From an uncultured Acidovorax sp. (GTDB lineage: Bacteria > Pseudomonadota > Gammaproteobacteria > Burkholderiales > Burkholderiaceae_C), in NCBI GenBank assembly GCA_913774625.1, contig CAJYHL010000061.1, positions 1-64,000 on the forward strand: 64,000 bases of DNA, read 5' to 3'. The notes under the pieces are model-generated. The model saw only the letters and a program-made list of their open reading frames with translations. It did not search any database and was not told where the DNA came from. Of this stretch, positions 17,248-26,891 are shown piece by piece. The position numbers and the translations under genes were made by a program. Positions within the stretch are counted from its first letter, which is position 1; every line of letters starts with the position of its first letter.

Positions 17248-17446
17248 GGGGCGTGACTTTAGGGGGTGGGCTTATGGTTTCAAACTATTGTTTGCTCCTT
17301 CATGTATATCGATATTTATATATGCGATTGCACCGAACCCTGTGGCGGCCCGGTTGCGGCGCCGTTCTTCCGGGAAAAGCCGCGGCGCTTGGCGTATCGT
17401 GGCGCGGGGCGCACCGGCGCCCCTTTTTCGCTGCCGCCTCCCGCCC
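17248..17446. promoter_or_regulatory. Divergent promoter region, sulfur operon / MFS transporter
   Basis: This 199-bp gap is unusually AT-rich between 17275 and 17330 for this genome. It includes the 10-bp palindrome ATATCGATAT at 17306-17315 inside a longer TATA-like tract. It must carry the start signals for the tauE-cysI-DUF934-cysD-cysN operon (minus) and for the MFS gene (plus). CysB-type LysR regulators favour such AT-rich sites; direct assignment is inferred. Confidence 0.5.
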
Positions 17447-18700
17447 ATGACCGACATCACCGACGCTCCCGACGCCCGTTCCCCGCAACCTGCCAGCGCT
17501 GCTGCCGCAGAGGCCCCCTTCTCCTGGCGCCGGATCGCGCTGCCGGCCTTCGGTCCCTCGCTGCTGTTCGGGCTGGGCGAAGGCGCCATCCTGCCCATCG
17601 TGCCGCTGCTGGCCCGGGAGCTGGGTGCCTCGGTGTCGATGGCGGCCTTCGTGGTCACGCTGATCGGCCTGGGCTCGCTCGCGAACAATATTCCCGCATC
17701 GGTCATCACCATCCGCTGGGGCGAGCGCTGGGCCATCATCGCGGCGGGCCTCTGGAGCGCCCTGGGCATGCTGCTGGCCGTGCTGCTGCCCGGCGTGGTG
17801 CCGCTGGCCATCGGCTGCTGCATGGTGGGCATGTCGCAGGCCATCTACAGCCTGGCCCGGCAGAGCTATCTGTCGGAAGCGGTGCCGGCGGCCTACCGTG
17901 CCCGGGCGCTCTCGACGCTGGGCGGGGTGATGCGCATCGGCATGTTCATCGGCCCCTTCCTGTCCGCCGCGGCGGTGCATGCCTTCGGGCTCAAGGCCGC
18001 CTTCGCGGTGGGCATCGCAGGCGTGCTCGCGGCGGCGGCCGTGGGCGCCCGGCTGCCGGACCTGGTGGCCCCGCCGCGCCCGGAAGGCGCACCGGCCCTC
18101 GCGCCGGTCAGCCTGGGCTCCATCCTGGCGGACCACCGCCGGGTGTTCCTGACGCTGGGCCTGGGCGTGGCCCTGGTGAGCGCGGTGCGCGCCTCGCGCC
18201 AGGCGGTGATTCCGCTCTGGGCGGACCATCTGCTGCTGGCGCCCGCCGTCACCTCGGTGATCTACGGCATCGCGGGCGGCATCGAGATGCTGCTGTTCTA
18301 CCCGGCCGGCCGGGTGATGGACCTCAAGGGCCGCCGCTGGGTGGCCGTGCCGTCGATGGCCATCATCGGCGTGGCGCTGCTGCTCATGCCGTTCACGACC
18401 GGCTACGCCACCCTGCTGATCGCGGCGACGGCCATCGGCTTCGGCAACGGCATCGGCTCAGGGCTGATCATGACCCTGGGCGCGGATTTCTCGCCAAGCC
18501 ATGGGCGCCAGTACTTCCTGGCCGTGTGGCGCTTCCTGTCGGACCTGGGCGGCGCCTGCGGGCCGGCGCTGCTGTCGGCCCTGATCGCCACCGCCTCGCT
18601 GGCGGGCGGCATCGCCGTCACCGGGCTGCTGTCGCTGGCGGCGGCGGGGCTGCTGGGGTGGTGGATTCCTGCGGGGAAGGCACATAGGATTCGTCCATGA
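17447..18700 (+). CDS. MFS transporter
   Basis: A 417-residue major facilitator superfamily protein with twelve predicted membrane segments and a cytoplasmic loop near the middle (PDLVAPPRPEGAPALAP, about 205-222). The loop-2/3 family motif is partly kept (ASVITIRWGERWAIIAAG), and GRVMDLKGRRWVAVP is the equivalent in the second half. I started at the ATG at 17447 because the longer open frame runs back through the divergent promoter region. Substrate unknown; drug or sugar efflux types are both possible. The stop overlaps the next start by 4 bp. Confidence 0.82.
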   Translation: MTDITDAPDARSPQPASAAAAEAPFSWRRIALPAFGPSLLFGLGEGAILPIVPLLARELGASVSMAAFVVTLIGLGSLANNIPASVITIRWGERWAIIAAGLWSALGMLLAVLLPGVVPLAIGCCMVGMSQAIYSLARQSYLSEAVPAAYRARALSTLGGVMRIGMFIGPFLSAAAVHAFGLKAAFAVGIAGVLAAAAVGARLPDLVAPPRPEGAPALAPVSLGSILADHRRVFLTLGLGVALVSAVRASRQAVIPLWADHLLLAPAVTSVIYGIAGGIEMLLFYPAGRVMDLKGRRWVAVPSMAIIGVALLLMPFTTGYATLLIAATAIGFGNGIGSGLIMTLGADFSPSHGRQYFLAVWRFLSDLGGACGPALLSALIATASLAGGIAVTGLLSLAAAGLLGWWIPAGKAHRIRP

Positions 18701-19296
18701 CGGTGCTGCCCTGTTTGCGGGAGGCCGAGTCGCCGCGCCGGCATTTGCATACCTCGCGGCTCATGATGAATGCGTCAGCGCCTGCGCTGGCCGAGGCTGT
18801 GATCGACTATCAGCGGCGCAATGCAGGTCACTTTGCTCCGTGGGACCCGGTGCGTCCCGCAGGCTACTGGGAGCTTGAACCCACGCGGGCCCGGCTGGCA
18901 GAAGAGGAGGTGGCTTTCAGCGCCGGCACGGCTTGGCACTACTGGATCCAGCCGGTCGATCAGCCGGGTCGCATAGTCGGGCATTGCGCCCTGTCGAGCG
19001 TGGCGCGTGGCGTCTTCCAAAACGCAATGCTGGGCTACGGGCTGGACCACGCGCTGGTCGGAGGCGGCTGGATGCAGGAAGCGCTTCGATGCCTGCTTGA
19101 CGAGGTGTTCGGACCAGTCGTCTCGCTGCATCGCGTGCAGGCATCGGTCCGTCCTGAGAACGAACGCAGCCGCCGGGTGTTGGAACGGCTTGGGTTCCGG
19201 CGTGAAGGTTTCAGCCCATGCTATTTGTACATCGCAGGTGCTTGGCGGGACCACGAAACGTTTGCTTTACTCAACCCGTTCTGGGACAGGCATTAG
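18697..19296 (+). CDS. GNAT-family N-acetyltransferase (RimJ/RimL-like)
   Basis: A 199-residue acetyltransferase of the ribosomal-protein-serine/alanine acetyltransferase type. The acetyl-CoA-binding region is degenerate but the typical C-terminal motif HRVQASVRPENERSRRVLER-LGFRREG (about 140-168) is clear. Translation starts on an ATGA overlap with the preceding MFS gene, so expression is coupled to it. The acceptor substrate is unknown. Confidence 0.82.
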   Translation: MTVLPCLREAESPRRHLHTSRLMMNASAPALAEAVIDYQRRNAGHFAPWDPVRPAGYWELEPTRARLAEEEVAFSAGTAWHYWIQPVDQPGRIVGHCALSSVARGVFQNAMLGYGLDHALVGGGWMQEALRCLLDEVFGPVVSLHRVQASVRPENERSRRVLERLGFRREGFSPCYLYIAGAWRDHETFALLNPFWDRH

Positions 19297-19341
19297 AGGT
19301 CAGCCGGCTGAGGTCTCGCCTTGTAGCGGGTCGCCCACTTT

Positions 19342-21264
19342 TCAGGCACCGGGTAGCCGCTCGGTGCCCAGCGCCCGCGCCAGGCGCACATCCACCGGCA
19401 GAGGCTCCCCGCACATGCGGGCGGCCAGCAGCTCGCCGCAGAGCTGCGACAGCGTGAGGCCGCGTGCGCCCATGGCGGCGCAGACCCAGAGGCCGGGCTG
19501 GTTCGCGGCATCCACCGGCCCCACGAAGGGCAGGCGGTCGGGCGCGGTGCAGCGCACGGCGGCCCAGTGGCGGGGCGTGGCGCCGGGGCCTGCGATGGCG
19601 GGCGCGAGTCCGGCGGCCAGGGCCGGCAGCAGCTGCGCCAGCTTGGCGGCGTTGGCCGCATGGGCTTCGGCCTGCTCCTGCGGCGCGGGCGGCAGCTGCG
19701 TGGCTCCGCGCTCGAAGGTCGAACCCATGATCCAGAGGGCCTCGGCGTGCGGGCCGGCCTGCGGCACCAGATTGCCGTGGCCGTTGACGGGAAAGGGCGG
19801 CCAGGCGTCCGAAGGGGCTTGCTTGCGCAGGCCCCAGCTCACCTGGCCGCGCAGCGCGTTGAGCGGGTAGCGAGCGGGCAGCCAAGCGCGGCTGTCGTAG
19901 CCGGCCGCGATGACGACATGGGCGGCCTCGGCCAGCATGGCGCCGGCAGCATCCAGGGCCTGCCAGCGGGGGCTGCCGTCGGCGGCGGTGATGCGCTCCA
20001 GGCGGGCGACGGTGCTATCGCCCTGCCACTGGATCGCGGGGTGGTCCAGCAGCGCGCGCACCAGTCGGGCGGGCCGCAGCCAGCCGGCGCGTGCATGCCA
20101 GCAGGCCACGGCGGCGGCCGGCAGGCCGGCGGCAGTCAGGGTGGCGGCGTCGGCAGGGCGGCTCCATTCCGATCCGGCACTGGCCGCCTCTGTGCCTGCA
20201 GCCCAGGCGGCGGGCAGGCGCAGCTTGCCGTCCAGCTCGCGTTCCAGCACGCCGCAGGCGCTCCAGTCTTCGCCTTCGGCGAAGGGCGCCGCTGCCAGGG
20301 CCTGCAGCGTGGCCCGCACGCCGCTGCGCGACAGGCGCGAGAGCACGTTGTCGTCGGGCGAGACATGCGGCGCGAACACGCCGGCCGGTAGGCCCGATGC
20401 GCCAGCGGCCGGCTCCGCACCCCGGTCCAGCACCCGCACCTGCCAGCCGCGCCGGGCCAGGCTCGCTGCCACGGCCGTGCCTGACAGGCCGCTGCCGATG
20501 ACCAGGCAGTCGGCGGGCTGCGCGACGGGCGCGATGGCCGCGGCGGCCTGGGCCGGGCCGGTGCGCGGCTCCCAGGCCGGGTCGAACGTGGCCTGCAGGT
20601 TGTCGCGCTTCGGGGGCACGCCCGGCACCTTGCGCACGACGAAGCCGCATTGCGCCAGCGCATCGCGCACCGGGCGCGAGATGGTCCAGGTGGCGAGCCG
20701 CGTGCCGCGCCGGCAGCAGCGGGCCACGGCCTTGAGCATCTGCGCGTCCCACATGCCGGGGTTGCGCTGGGGGCTGAAGCCGTCCAGATAGATGCTGTCG
20801 GCCTGCGGCATCTGCTGGCGCAGCATGGCCTGGGCGTCGCCCACGTAGAGCGTGAGCAGCACGCGGCCTTCCTCGAAAGCCAGCCGGTGTACGCCCGGCA
20901 GCAGTCCCCACCACTGGGCGTGCAGCTGGCGCGCCAGGGGCTGCAGGTCGGGATGGGCCGAGGCGGCGCGCAGCAGATCTTGTGCGCTCACGGGCCAGGC
21001 CTCGCAGGAGACGAAGTGCAGCAGCCGGCAGCGTGCCGGGTCGGCCCGCCAGGCGGCCCAGGTCACGAGGAAGTTCAGGCCGAAGCCGAAGCCCGTTTCC
21101 AGGATGCGCCACTGCGGCTGGCAGGCCCAGGCGCCTGGCAGGCCGCAGCCCTGGAAGAAGGTGCTGCGTGCCTGGGCCAGACCGCCGTCTTCGCTGTGGT
21201 AGCGGTCGCCGAAGCGCGGGCTGTAGGGCGTGCCGTCAGGCATCCATTCGATGGGTTCGGACAT
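19342..21264 (-). CDS. mnmC: Bifunctional tRNA mnm5s2U34 biosynthesis enzyme MnmC
   Basis: MnmC (640 residues) completes 5-methylaminomethyl-2-thiouridine at the wobble position of tRNAs. The N-terminal methyltransferase domain (about 1-240) has the SAM-binding ILETGFGFGLNFL and the catalytic-region YLDGFSPQRNPGMWD. The C-terminal FAD oxidase domain (about 250-640) begins with the dinucleotide motif CLVIGSGLSGTAVAASLARRG and ends with the family segment VGPVDAANQPGLWVCAAMGARG. Both domains are intact. The TRIC-like gene lies 15 bp upstream and is probably cotranscribed. Confidence 0.94.
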   Translation of the reverse strand: MSEPIEWMPDGTPYSPRFGDRYHSEDGGLAQARSTFFQGCGLPGAWACQPQWRILETGFGFGLNFLVTWAAWRADPARCRLLHFVSCEAWPVSAQDLLRAASAHPDLQPLARQLHAQWWGLLPGVHRLAFEEGRVLLTLYVGDAQAMLRQQMPQADSIYLDGFSPQRNPGMWDAQMLKAVARCCRRGTRLATWTISRPVRDALAQCGFVVRKVPGVPPKRDNLQATFDPAWEPRTGPAQAAAAIAPVAQPADCLVIGSGLSGTAVAASLARRGWQVRVLDRGAEPAAGASGLPAGVFAPHVSPDDNVLSRLSRSGVRATLQALAAAPFAEGEDWSACGVLERELDGKLRLPAAWAAGTEAASAGSEWSRPADAATLTAAGLPAAAVACWHARAGWLRPARLVRALLDHPAIQWQGDSTVARLERITAADGSPRWQALDAAGAMLAEAAHVVIAAGYDSRAWLPARYPLNALRGQVSWGLRKQAPSDAWPPFPVNGHGNLVPQAGPHAEALWIMGSTFERGATQLPPAPQEQAEAHAANAAKLAQLLPALAAGLAPAIAGPGATPRHWAAVRCTAPDRLPFVGPVDAANQPGLWVCAAMGARGLTLSQLCGELLAARMCGEPLPVDVRLARALGTERLPGA

Positions 21265-21279
21265 GGTGCAAGGAAAGTC

Positions 21280-21948
21280 CTAGTCTTCCCAGCGCTGCTG
21301 GTAGGAGAACACGGGCAGGCGCCACTGGAAGCGGATGGCGGCCATGCGCAGCGCCAGGCCTGCGGCGAAGCACACGGCGGTGCTGACGTTGTGGTCCACC
21401 TCCAGCGCGGCCAGGCCCAGCATCAGCAGGCACACGGCCAGCGAGACGCTGGCATAGAGCTCGCGCCGGAACACCACCGGCACCTGGGCGCAGAGCACGT
21501 CGCGCAGGATGCCGCCGCTGATGCCGGTCAGCATGCCCGACATGACCACCACCACCGGCGCGTATTCCAGTTCCAGCGCCACGTTGCAGCCGATCAGCGA
21601 GAAGGCGATCAGGCCCATGGCGTCCAGCAGCAGGAAGACCCGCTTCAGGTGGTGCATGTAGCGCGCCACCAGCGTGGTCAGCAGGCCCGCCGAGATCACC
21701 AGATAGACGTATTCGGGGTGTTGCGTCCAGCCGATGGGGTAGTGGCCCAGCACCATGTCGCGGAGGGTGCCGCCGCCCAAAGCGGTGACGAAGGCGATCA
21801 CCGCCACGCCGAAGATGTCCATGTTGCGCCGGCCGGCCGCCAGCGCGCCCGACATGGCTTCGGCCGTGATGGCCACCAGGTAGACGATGAGGATCAAGGA
21901 GAACTGCGAAGACTGGAAGGAGTCCAGCAGGGATACGGAGGGAAGCAC
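21280..21948 (-). CDS. TRIC-family cation channel (YadS/UPF0126)
   Basis: A 222-residue membrane protein with the duplicated three-helix repeat of prokaryotic TRIC (trimeric intracellular cation) channels. Each repeat carries the Gly-Gly-x-x-Arg-Asp signature, as GGGTLRDMVLG and GGILRDVL. I chose a GTG at 21948 (LPSVSLLDSFQSSQ) because the family begins just before the first helix; longer readings add a Pro/Ser/Cys-rich extension with no family match. A start nearer the first helix is possible. Confidence 0.8.
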   Translation of the reverse strand: MLPSVSLLDSFQSSQFSLILIVYLVAITAEAMSGALAAGRRNMDIFGVAVIAFVTALGGGTLRDMVLGHYPIGWTQHPEYVYLVISAGLLTTLVARYMHHLKRVFLLLDAMGLIAFSLIGCNVALELEYAPVVVVMSGMLTGISGGILRDVLCAQVPVVFRRELYASVSLAVCLLMLGLAALEVDHNVSTAVCFAAGLALRMAAIRFQWRLPVFSYQQRWED

Positions 21949-22243
21949 GGGAGTTCGGAGTTCTGGTGACGGCCGGCCTGCGCAGCCGGCGGACTGGCAG
22001 GTCGGCCCTGGCGACGGGGAAGGGCGCGGATTGTAGGCCGCAGCTTGGGCCATGGCTTGCGGTTCCGCAAACCAGGCAGTCAAAGAAAGCGAAGCGCCCC
22101 CGGCGCATGAAGCAGCGGGGGCGATGCTGGAGGGGGGCTGGGCGATGAGCCAGGCGTTGGGCGGGACACAAGCCCGCCGCGGCGTCTGCGCCGCCGCCGA
22201 AGAAGTGGTTTGAGCGAAACCACTTCTGCAGCGCTGCACTGCG
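21949..22243. repeat. Partial duplication of the yggX 3' end, plus hairpin
   Basis: This 295-bp gap holds no gene. 22151-22211 is a near copy of 22246-22303, the last 19 codons of yggX: both read GGGCGGGAC-, AGCCCGCCGC, GCGTCTGCGCCGCCGCCG and AAGAAGTGGTTT in order. Immediately after the first copy, AGAAGTGGTTT (22201-22211) pairs with AAACCACTTCT (22217-22227) in a perfect 11-bp hairpin, which could end yggX transcription although no T-run follows. The rest shows nothing recognisable. Confidence 0.7.
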
Positions 22244-22516
22244 TTACGCGCTGGGCGGGACGTAGCCCGCCGCAGCGTCTGCGCCGCCGCCGAAGAAGTG
22301 GTTTTCCATCTGCCGGGCGAGGTATTGGCGGGCGCGGGCGTCGGCCAGGTTGAGGCGGTTTTCGTTCACCAGCATGGTCTGGTGCTTGAGCCAGCCGGCC
22401 CAGGCTTCCTTGCTCACGTTCTCATAGATGCGCTTGCCCAGATCGCCGGGGTAGGGCGGGAAGTCGAGGCCTTCGGCTTCCTTGCCGAGCTTGATGCATT
22501 GAACGGTGCGTGCCAT
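22244..22516 (-). CDS. yggX: Fe(2+)-trafficking / oxidative damage protection protein YggX
   Basis: YggX (90 residues) is a small cytosolic protein that protects iron-sulfur clusters and helps move ferrous iron. The hallmark start [20 protein letters not shown] with its conserved Cys7 is present, as is the C-terminal [17 protein letters not shown]. The last 14 residues ([12 protein letters not shown]) are the part duplicated downstream. The gene is divergent from the sulfate-binding protein gene. Confidence 0.94.
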   Translation of the reverse strand: MARTVQCIKLGKEAEGLDFPPYPGDLGKRIYENVSKEAWAGWLKHQTMLVNENRLNLADARARQYLARQMENHFFGGGADAAAGYVPPSA

Positions 22517-22542
22517 GTAGGGGGTGTCCTCTGGGGTTTGGT

Positions 22543-22590
22543 TAGATGTTTTGGGTATTAGAAACTGAAATTTGAGTAGTTCCAGTTTTA
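22543..22590 (+). promoter_or_regulatory. AT-rich promoter element, probable CysB-type site
   Basis: The sequence has TAGATGTTTTGGG, then AGAAACTGAAATTTGA, then AGTTTTA. Much the same order of words is found at 53330-53378 upstream of the rhodanese gene. Because both downstream genes serve sulfur metabolism, it is likely a shared LysR (CysB/Cbl) binding site or promoter. Confidence 0.6.
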
Positions 22591-22658
22591 AAGAGCGGCT
22601 TTGAGAATGCAGTCCATCGGTGATCGGCACCGACTTCCATACGACCAGAAAGCCTCTC

Positions 22659-23681
22659 ATGAACGTGCGCCGCGACTTTATCAAGTTTCCCTTTGCCGCC
22701 GCCCTGGCCGCCGGCTTGTCCCTGACGGCCTTGCCGTCGCTGGCCCAGCCGGTGCAGTTCCTCAACGTGTCCTATGACCCGACGCGCGAGCTCTACGTGG
22801 AATACAACCAGGCCTTCGGCAAGTACTGGAAGGCCAAGACGGGGCAGGACGTGCAGTTCCGGCAGTCGCACGGCGGCTCGGGCAAGCAGGCGCGTTCCAT
22901 CATCGACGGCATCGACGCCGACGTGGCCACGCTGGCCCTGGGCGGCGATATCGATGCGCTGGTGGCCCACGGCCTGGTCAAGCCCGACTGGCAGAAGCGC
23001 CTGCCGCACAACTCGGCGCCCTACAACTCCACCATCGTCTTCCTGGTGAAGAAGGGCAATCCCAAGGGCCTGAAGGACTGGGACGACCTCATCAAGCCCG
23101 GCGTGCAGGTCATCACGCCCAACCCCAAGACCTCGGGCGGCGCCCGCTGGAACTATCTGGCGGCCTGGGAATACGCCAAGCGCAAGTACGGCGGCGATGC
23201 GCAGGCCAAGGACTTCGTGGGCAAGCTCTACAAGAACGTGCCGGTGCTGGACACGGGTGCGCGCGGCTCCACCATCACCTTCGTGCAGCGCGGCGTGGGC
23301 GATGTGCTGCTGGCCTGGGAGAACGAGGCTTTCCTCGCGCTCAAGGAATTCGGCCCCGAGAAGTTCGAGATCGTCGTGCCTTCGCTCTCCATCCTGGCCG
23401 AGCCCTCGGTCACGGTGGTGGACAAGGTCGTGGACAAGAAGGGCACGCGCGCCCTGGCCGAGGAATACCTGAAGTACCTGTATTCCGATGAAGGCCAGGA
23501 CATCGCCGGCAAGAATTTCTACCGCCCGACCGGCGAGAAGGCCAAGGCGAAGTACGACAAGCAGTTCCCCAAGCTGACGCTGGTGACCATCGACCAGGCC
23601 TTCGGCGGCTGGGCCAAGGCCGACAAGGCGCACTTCGCCGACGGCGGCAGCTTCGACCAGATCTACACCAACCGCAAGTAA
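22659..23681 (+). CDS. sbp: Periplasmic sulfate-binding protein
   Basis: A 340-residue solute-binding protein of the sulfate/thiosulfate ABC importer (Sbp/CysP). After a Sec-type signal peptide ([11 protein letters not shown]... ending SLAQ) the mature part begins [15 protein letters not shown], the classical Sbp motif; the family stretches [16 protein letters not shown] and [16 protein letters not shown] are anion-site segments. I chose the ATG at 22659 over an upstream one lacking signal character. The permease and ATPase genes (cysTWA) do not follow, so this protein must use a transporter encoded elsewhere. Confidence 0.93.
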   Translation: MNVRRDFIKFPFAAALAAGLSLTALPSLAQPVQFLNVSYDPTRELYVEYNQAFGKYWKAKTGQDVQFRQSHGGSGKQARSIIDGIDADVATLALGGDIDALVAHGLVKPDWQKRLPHNSAPYNSTIVFLVKKGNPKGLKDWDDLIKPGVQVITPNPKTSGGARWNYLAAWEYAKRKYGGDAQAKDFVGKLYKNVPVLDTGARGSTITFVQRGVGDVLLAWENEAFLALKEFGPEKFEIVVPSLSILAEPSVTVVDKVVDKKGTRALAEEYLKYLYSDEGQDIAGKNFYRPTGEKAKAKYDKQFPKLTLVTIDQAFGGWAKADKAHFADGGSFDQIYTNRK

Positions 23682-24016
23682 GCCTTGTCCAGGTCTGAAC
23701 GCAACCCCCGAACCACCGGCACCGAGCCCAGCTGATGACTGCATTGCGCACTACAGACCGCTTCGGCATCGGACGCGCCGGATGGCTCGGCCGGCCGGGG
23801 CGATGTCGCCGCGCCGACTGACCGCCTGAAGGAAGGCGCTCACCCGGGCCGGCTGTGCCCGGGGTGCCGCCTTCCGGTTTCAGCCTCCTCGCTTCTTCAT
23901 CGCACCGCTGCGGCCTTGTGGCCGGCGAGCGGTCTGGGCGGAGCCTTGCCCGGCCTTTCCTGCGTTTCTTATTCCTTTCTTTCTTTCTTCTTGTTCGATC
24001 ACCGGAATCTCCCGTC
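23682..24016. other. Intergenic region sbp/ssuA with a large hairpin
   Basis: This 335-bp stretch has no credible gene. 23831-23875 folds into a hairpin: GGAAGGCG pairs with CGCCTTCC and ACCCGGGC-type arms (CCCGGGC/GCCCGGG) close an inner stem around CGGCTGT. It probably ends sbp transcription, although only TTTC follows. The last 50 bp are pyrimidine-rich (repeated TTTC) and lead to the ssuA start. Confidence 0.55.
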
Positions 24017-24979
24017 ATGACCTCGCAACCGAAACTCTCCCGCCGCCAGTGGCTGGCCGCTGCCGCCGGCACGGCCGCCCTGTCCGGCATCGTGCCCGTG
24101 TGGGCGCAAAAGCCCGAGCGCGTGCTGCGCGTGGGTCACCAAAAGGGCTGGCTGTCGCTGCTCAAAGGCCGTGGCACGCTGGAAAAGCGCCTGGCGCCGC
24201 TGGGCGTGAAGGTGACCTGGACGGAATTCAACGCCGGCCCGGTGCAGCTGGAGGCGCTGAACGTCGGTTCCATCGACTTCGGCGACGTGGGCGAAGCGCC
24301 TCCCATCTTCGCGCAGGCCGCTGGGGCGCCGCTGGTCTATGCGGCCTCCACCGTGCCGCGCCCGGCGCTCGAAGCGGTGATCGTGCCCAAGGATTCGGCG
24401 ATCCGCAGCGTGGCCGACCTGAAAGGCAAGCGCGTGGCCTTCAACAAGGGCTCCAACGTGCATTACTTCCTGGTCAAGCTGCTGGAAAAGCACGGCCTGC
24501 AGTACCGCGACGTGCAGCCCATCTTCCTCGCGCCGCCCGATGCGCGCGCTGCCTTCGAGCGCGGCGCGGTCGATGCCTGGGCGATCTGGGATCCGTTCCT
24601 CGCCGCCGCGCAGAAGACGCTGCAGGCCCGCCTGCTGGCCGACGCCACCGGCGTGGTCAACAACCGGGCCTTCTACTTCACCTCGCGCGATTTCGCCGCC
24701 CGCAATGCCGACGTCCTGCGCATCGCCGTCGAAGAGGTGGCCGCCGTCGATACCTGGGTGGAGAAGAACAAGCCCGCCGCCGCGGCCGAGCTGTCTTCCA
24801 TCCTGGGGCTGGACCGCGCGGTGACCGAGCTGTTCGTGGGCCGCGTGGGCTACGGCACCCGGCCCGTGACGCGCGAGATCCTGGCCGAGCAGCAGGCCAT
24901 CGCCGACACCTTCTTCGACCTGAAGCTCATCCCCAGGAAGCTCGACCTGCTGCAGGCCGCGCCGCTGGACCTGGGCTGA
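24017..24979 (+). CDS. ssuA: Aliphatic sulfonate ABC transporter, substrate-binding protein
   Basis: SsuA (320 residues) captures alkanesulfonates in the periplasm. The N-terminus SRRQWLAAAAGTAALSG is a twin-arginine-like or long Sec signal, ending near PVWAQ. Family stretches include LRVGHQKGWLSLLKG, VTWTEFNAGPVQLEAL and DFGDVGEAPPIFAQAAG. The chosen ATG at 24017 is the only one giving a signal peptide. It is the first gene of an ssuA-(small ORF)-ssuD-VOC-ssuC-ssuB-ssuF operon used when sulfate is scarce. The flavin reductase gene ssuE is not included. Confidence 0.92.
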   Translation: MTSQPKLSRRQWLAAAAGTAALSGIVPVWAQKPERVLRVGHQKGWLSLLKGRGTLEKRLAPLGVKVTWTEFNAGPVQLEALNVGSIDFGDVGEAPPIFAQAAGAPLVYAASTVPRPALEAVIVPKDSAIRSVADLKGKRVAFNKGSNVHYFLVKLLEKHGLQYRDVQPIFLAPPDARAAFERGAVDAWAIWDPFLAAAQKTLQARLLADATGVVNNRAFYFTSRDFAARNADVLRIAVEEVAAVDTWVEKNKPAAAAELSSILGLDRAVTELFVGRVGYGTRPVTREILAEQQAIADTFFDLKLIPRKLDLLQAAPLDLG

Positions 24980-25031
24980 GTCCATTCCCCATCCCTCCAT
25001 TGAGCCGCACCGTACCGCCGAGGAGCCTGCC

Positions 25032-25259
25032 ATGCCCCATGCCGCCCCTGCCGACCTGCTTCCCCTGCCCAGGCTGCGCGCCGCGCAGGTGCTGGGCGTG
25101 ACCGCCCGCGCCTGGGGCCTGGCCTCGGCGCCGGCCGCGCAGCGGCGCCCGGCACCTCCTGTGCGTGCCGCCGCCCGGGCCGCTGCCTGCATCGGCTGGG
25201 CCAGCGCCAGCCCGTCGCGGCTGCGGCTGTCGGCGCACGGCTTCGACATCTCCTACTGA
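25032..25259 (+). CDS. Small hypothetical protein in the ssu operon
   Basis: A 75-residue reading frame with a good ribosome binding site (AGGAG at 25021-25025, six bases before the ATG). It is Ala/Arg/Pro-rich with no membrane segment or motif that I recognise, ending in [11 protein letters not shown]. Its placement 52 bp after ssuA and 68 bp before ssuD is consistent with a real gene, but GC-rich composition could create such a frame by chance. No function is proposed. Confidence 0.4.
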   Translation: MPHAAPADLLPLPRLRAAQVLGVTARAWGLASAPAAQRRPAPPVRAAARAAACIGWASASPSRLRLSAHGFDISY

Positions 25260-25327
25260 GCACCGGCGCCTCTCCCGCATCCACCACAACAAACAAAAGC
25301 AAAAAGCACTTTTCAGGAGAACTCCCC

Positions 25328-26491
25328 ATGCAGATGTTCTGGTTCATTCCCACGCACGGCGACAGCCGCTATCTGGGCACCTCCGAAGGCGGCCGCGCCC
25401 TGAGCTTCGACTACCTCAAGCAGGTGGCTGTGGCGGCGGACAGCCTGGGCTACGAAGGCGTGCTCATTCCCACCGGCCGCTCCTGCGAAGACCCGTGGGT
25501 GATCGCCTCCAGCCTGATCGGCGCCACGCAGCGGCTGAAGTTCCTGGTCGCCGTGCGGCCCGGCCTGCACCAGCCCAGCCTGGCCGCGCGCATGGCGGCC
25601 AGCTTCGACCGCCTCTCGGGCGGGCGCCTGCTCATCAACCTGGTGACGGGCGGCGACCGCGTGGAGCTGGAGGGCGACGGCGTGTTCCTGGACCATGCAA
25701 AGCGCTACGAGCAGGCGGCGGAGTTCCTGCGCATCTGGCGCGAGATCCTGGCGCGCAGCCACGACGGCGGCACGCTGGACTACGAAGGCGACCACCTCTC
25801 GGTGAAGGGCGCCAAGCTGCTCTTCCCACCGCTGCAGAAGCCCTATCCGCCGGTGTATTTCGGCGGCTCCTCCGAGCCCGCGCATGCGCTGGCGGCCGAG
25901 CAGGTCGATGCCTACCTGACCTGGGGCGAGCCCCCGGCCGAAGTCGCAAAGAAGGTGGCCGACGTGCGTGAGCGCGCCGCCCGCCACGGCCGCACGGTGA
26001 AGTTCGGCATCCGCCTGCACGTGATCGTGCGCGAGACCGAAACCGCCGCCTGGGCCGCGGCCGAAGACCTCATCAGCCGCGTGAAGGACGAGACCGTGGT
26101 GCAGGCGCAGGCCGTGTTCGCGCGCATGGATTCCGAAGGCCAGCGCCGCATGGCCGCGCTGCACGCAGGTGGCGCGAAGCGGTCGCGCGCCGACCTGGAA
26201 ATCAGCCCCAACCTCTGGGCCGGCGTGGGCCTGGTGCGCGGCGGCGCGGGCACGGCCCTGGTCGGCGATCCGCAGACGGTGGCCGACCGCATCAAGGAAT
26301 ACGCCGACCTCGGCATCGACACCTTCGTGATGTCGGGCTACCCGCATCTGGAAGAGGCCTACCGCTTCGCGGAACTGGTCTTCCCGCTGCTGCCCCTGGC
26401 GGTGCGTGAGCGCCTGGCCGGCGGCAACCCGCTGGGCCCGTTCGGCGAGACGGTGGGCAACCAGTACGTGCCGCGCGCGGCGCAGAGCTGA
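25328..26491 (+). CDS. ssuD: FMNH2-dependent alkanesulfonate monooxygenase
   Basis: SsuD (387 residues) cleaves the C-S bond of alkanesulfonates using FMNH2 and O2, releasing sulfite and an aldehyde. It is a luciferase-fold (TIM barrel) flavoenzyme: [15 protein letters not shown] at the start, [15 protein letters not shown] and [16 protein letters not shown] are family landmarks, and the mobile Arg-containing loop lies near [15 protein letters not shown]. The ribosome binding site CAGGAG is at 25315-25320. The sulfite produced would feed the CysI enzyme encoded about 10 kb away. Confidence 0.95.
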   Translation: MQMFWFIPTHGDSRYLGTSEGGRALSFDYLKQVAVAADSLGYEGVLIPTGRSCEDPWVIASSLIGATQRLKFLVAVRPGLHQPSLAARMAASFDRLSGGRLLINLVTGGDRVELEGDGVFLDHAKRYEQAAEFLRIWREILARSHDGGTLDYEGDHLSVKGAKLLFPPLQKPYPPVYFGGSSEPAHALAAEQVDAYLTWGEPPAEVAKKVADVRERAARHGRTVKFGIRLHVIVRETETAAWAAAEDLISRVKDETVVQAQAVFARMDSEGQRRMAALHAGGAKRSRADLEISPNLWAGVGLVRGGAGTALVGDPQTVADRIKEYADLGIDTFVMSGYPHLEEAYRFAELVFPLLPLAVRERLAGGNPLGPFGETVGNQYVPRAAQS

Positions 26492-26513
26492 CCGAAGAGG
26501 AGGAGGGCGCACC

Positions 26514-26891
26514 ATGGCGATCCATTCCATCAACCACGTCCAGCTGGCCTTTCCGGCGGGTGCCGAAGGCCGGATCCGCAATTTCTACAGCACGCTGCTG
26601 GGCCTGCCCGAGCTGCGCCATGCCGCCACCGGCACGGCCCTGCATTTCGCGGCCGGGGCGCAGCGCATCGAGCTGGTGCCCACCGAGCGCTGGGCGGCTG
26701 CGCCTGCCGCGTCGCACCTGGCCTTCGAGGTGGACAACCTGCACGAGCTGCGCGGCCGGCTGCTGGAGGCCGAGCTGCCGCTGGTGGAGAACCGGGCACT
26801 GCCCGGCTACCTGCGCTTCTACGTGAAGGACCCGGCGGGCAACCAGCTGGAATTCCTCGAACCCGACACCGAACAGGAGCTGCCGGTATGA
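26514..26891 (+). CDS. VOC-superfamily (glyoxalase-like) protein
   Basis: A 125-residue single-domain protein of the vicinal oxygen chelate fold, starting with [20 protein letters not shown] and ending [20 protein letters not shown]. Metal ligands expected in the family are seen as His9 and the C-terminal Glu of NQLEFLE. It is embedded between ssuD and ssuC (22 bp after ssuD, overlapping ssuC by 4 bp), so it is part of the sulfonate operon. A role in handling an aldehyde product or a sulfonate substrate is a guess. Confidence 0.82.
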   Translation: MAIHSINHVQLAFPAGAEGRIRNFYSTLLGLPELRHAATGTALHFAAGAQRIELVPTERWAAAPAASHLAFEVDNLHELRGRLLEAELPLVENRALPGYLRFYVKDPAGNQLEFLEPDTEQELPV

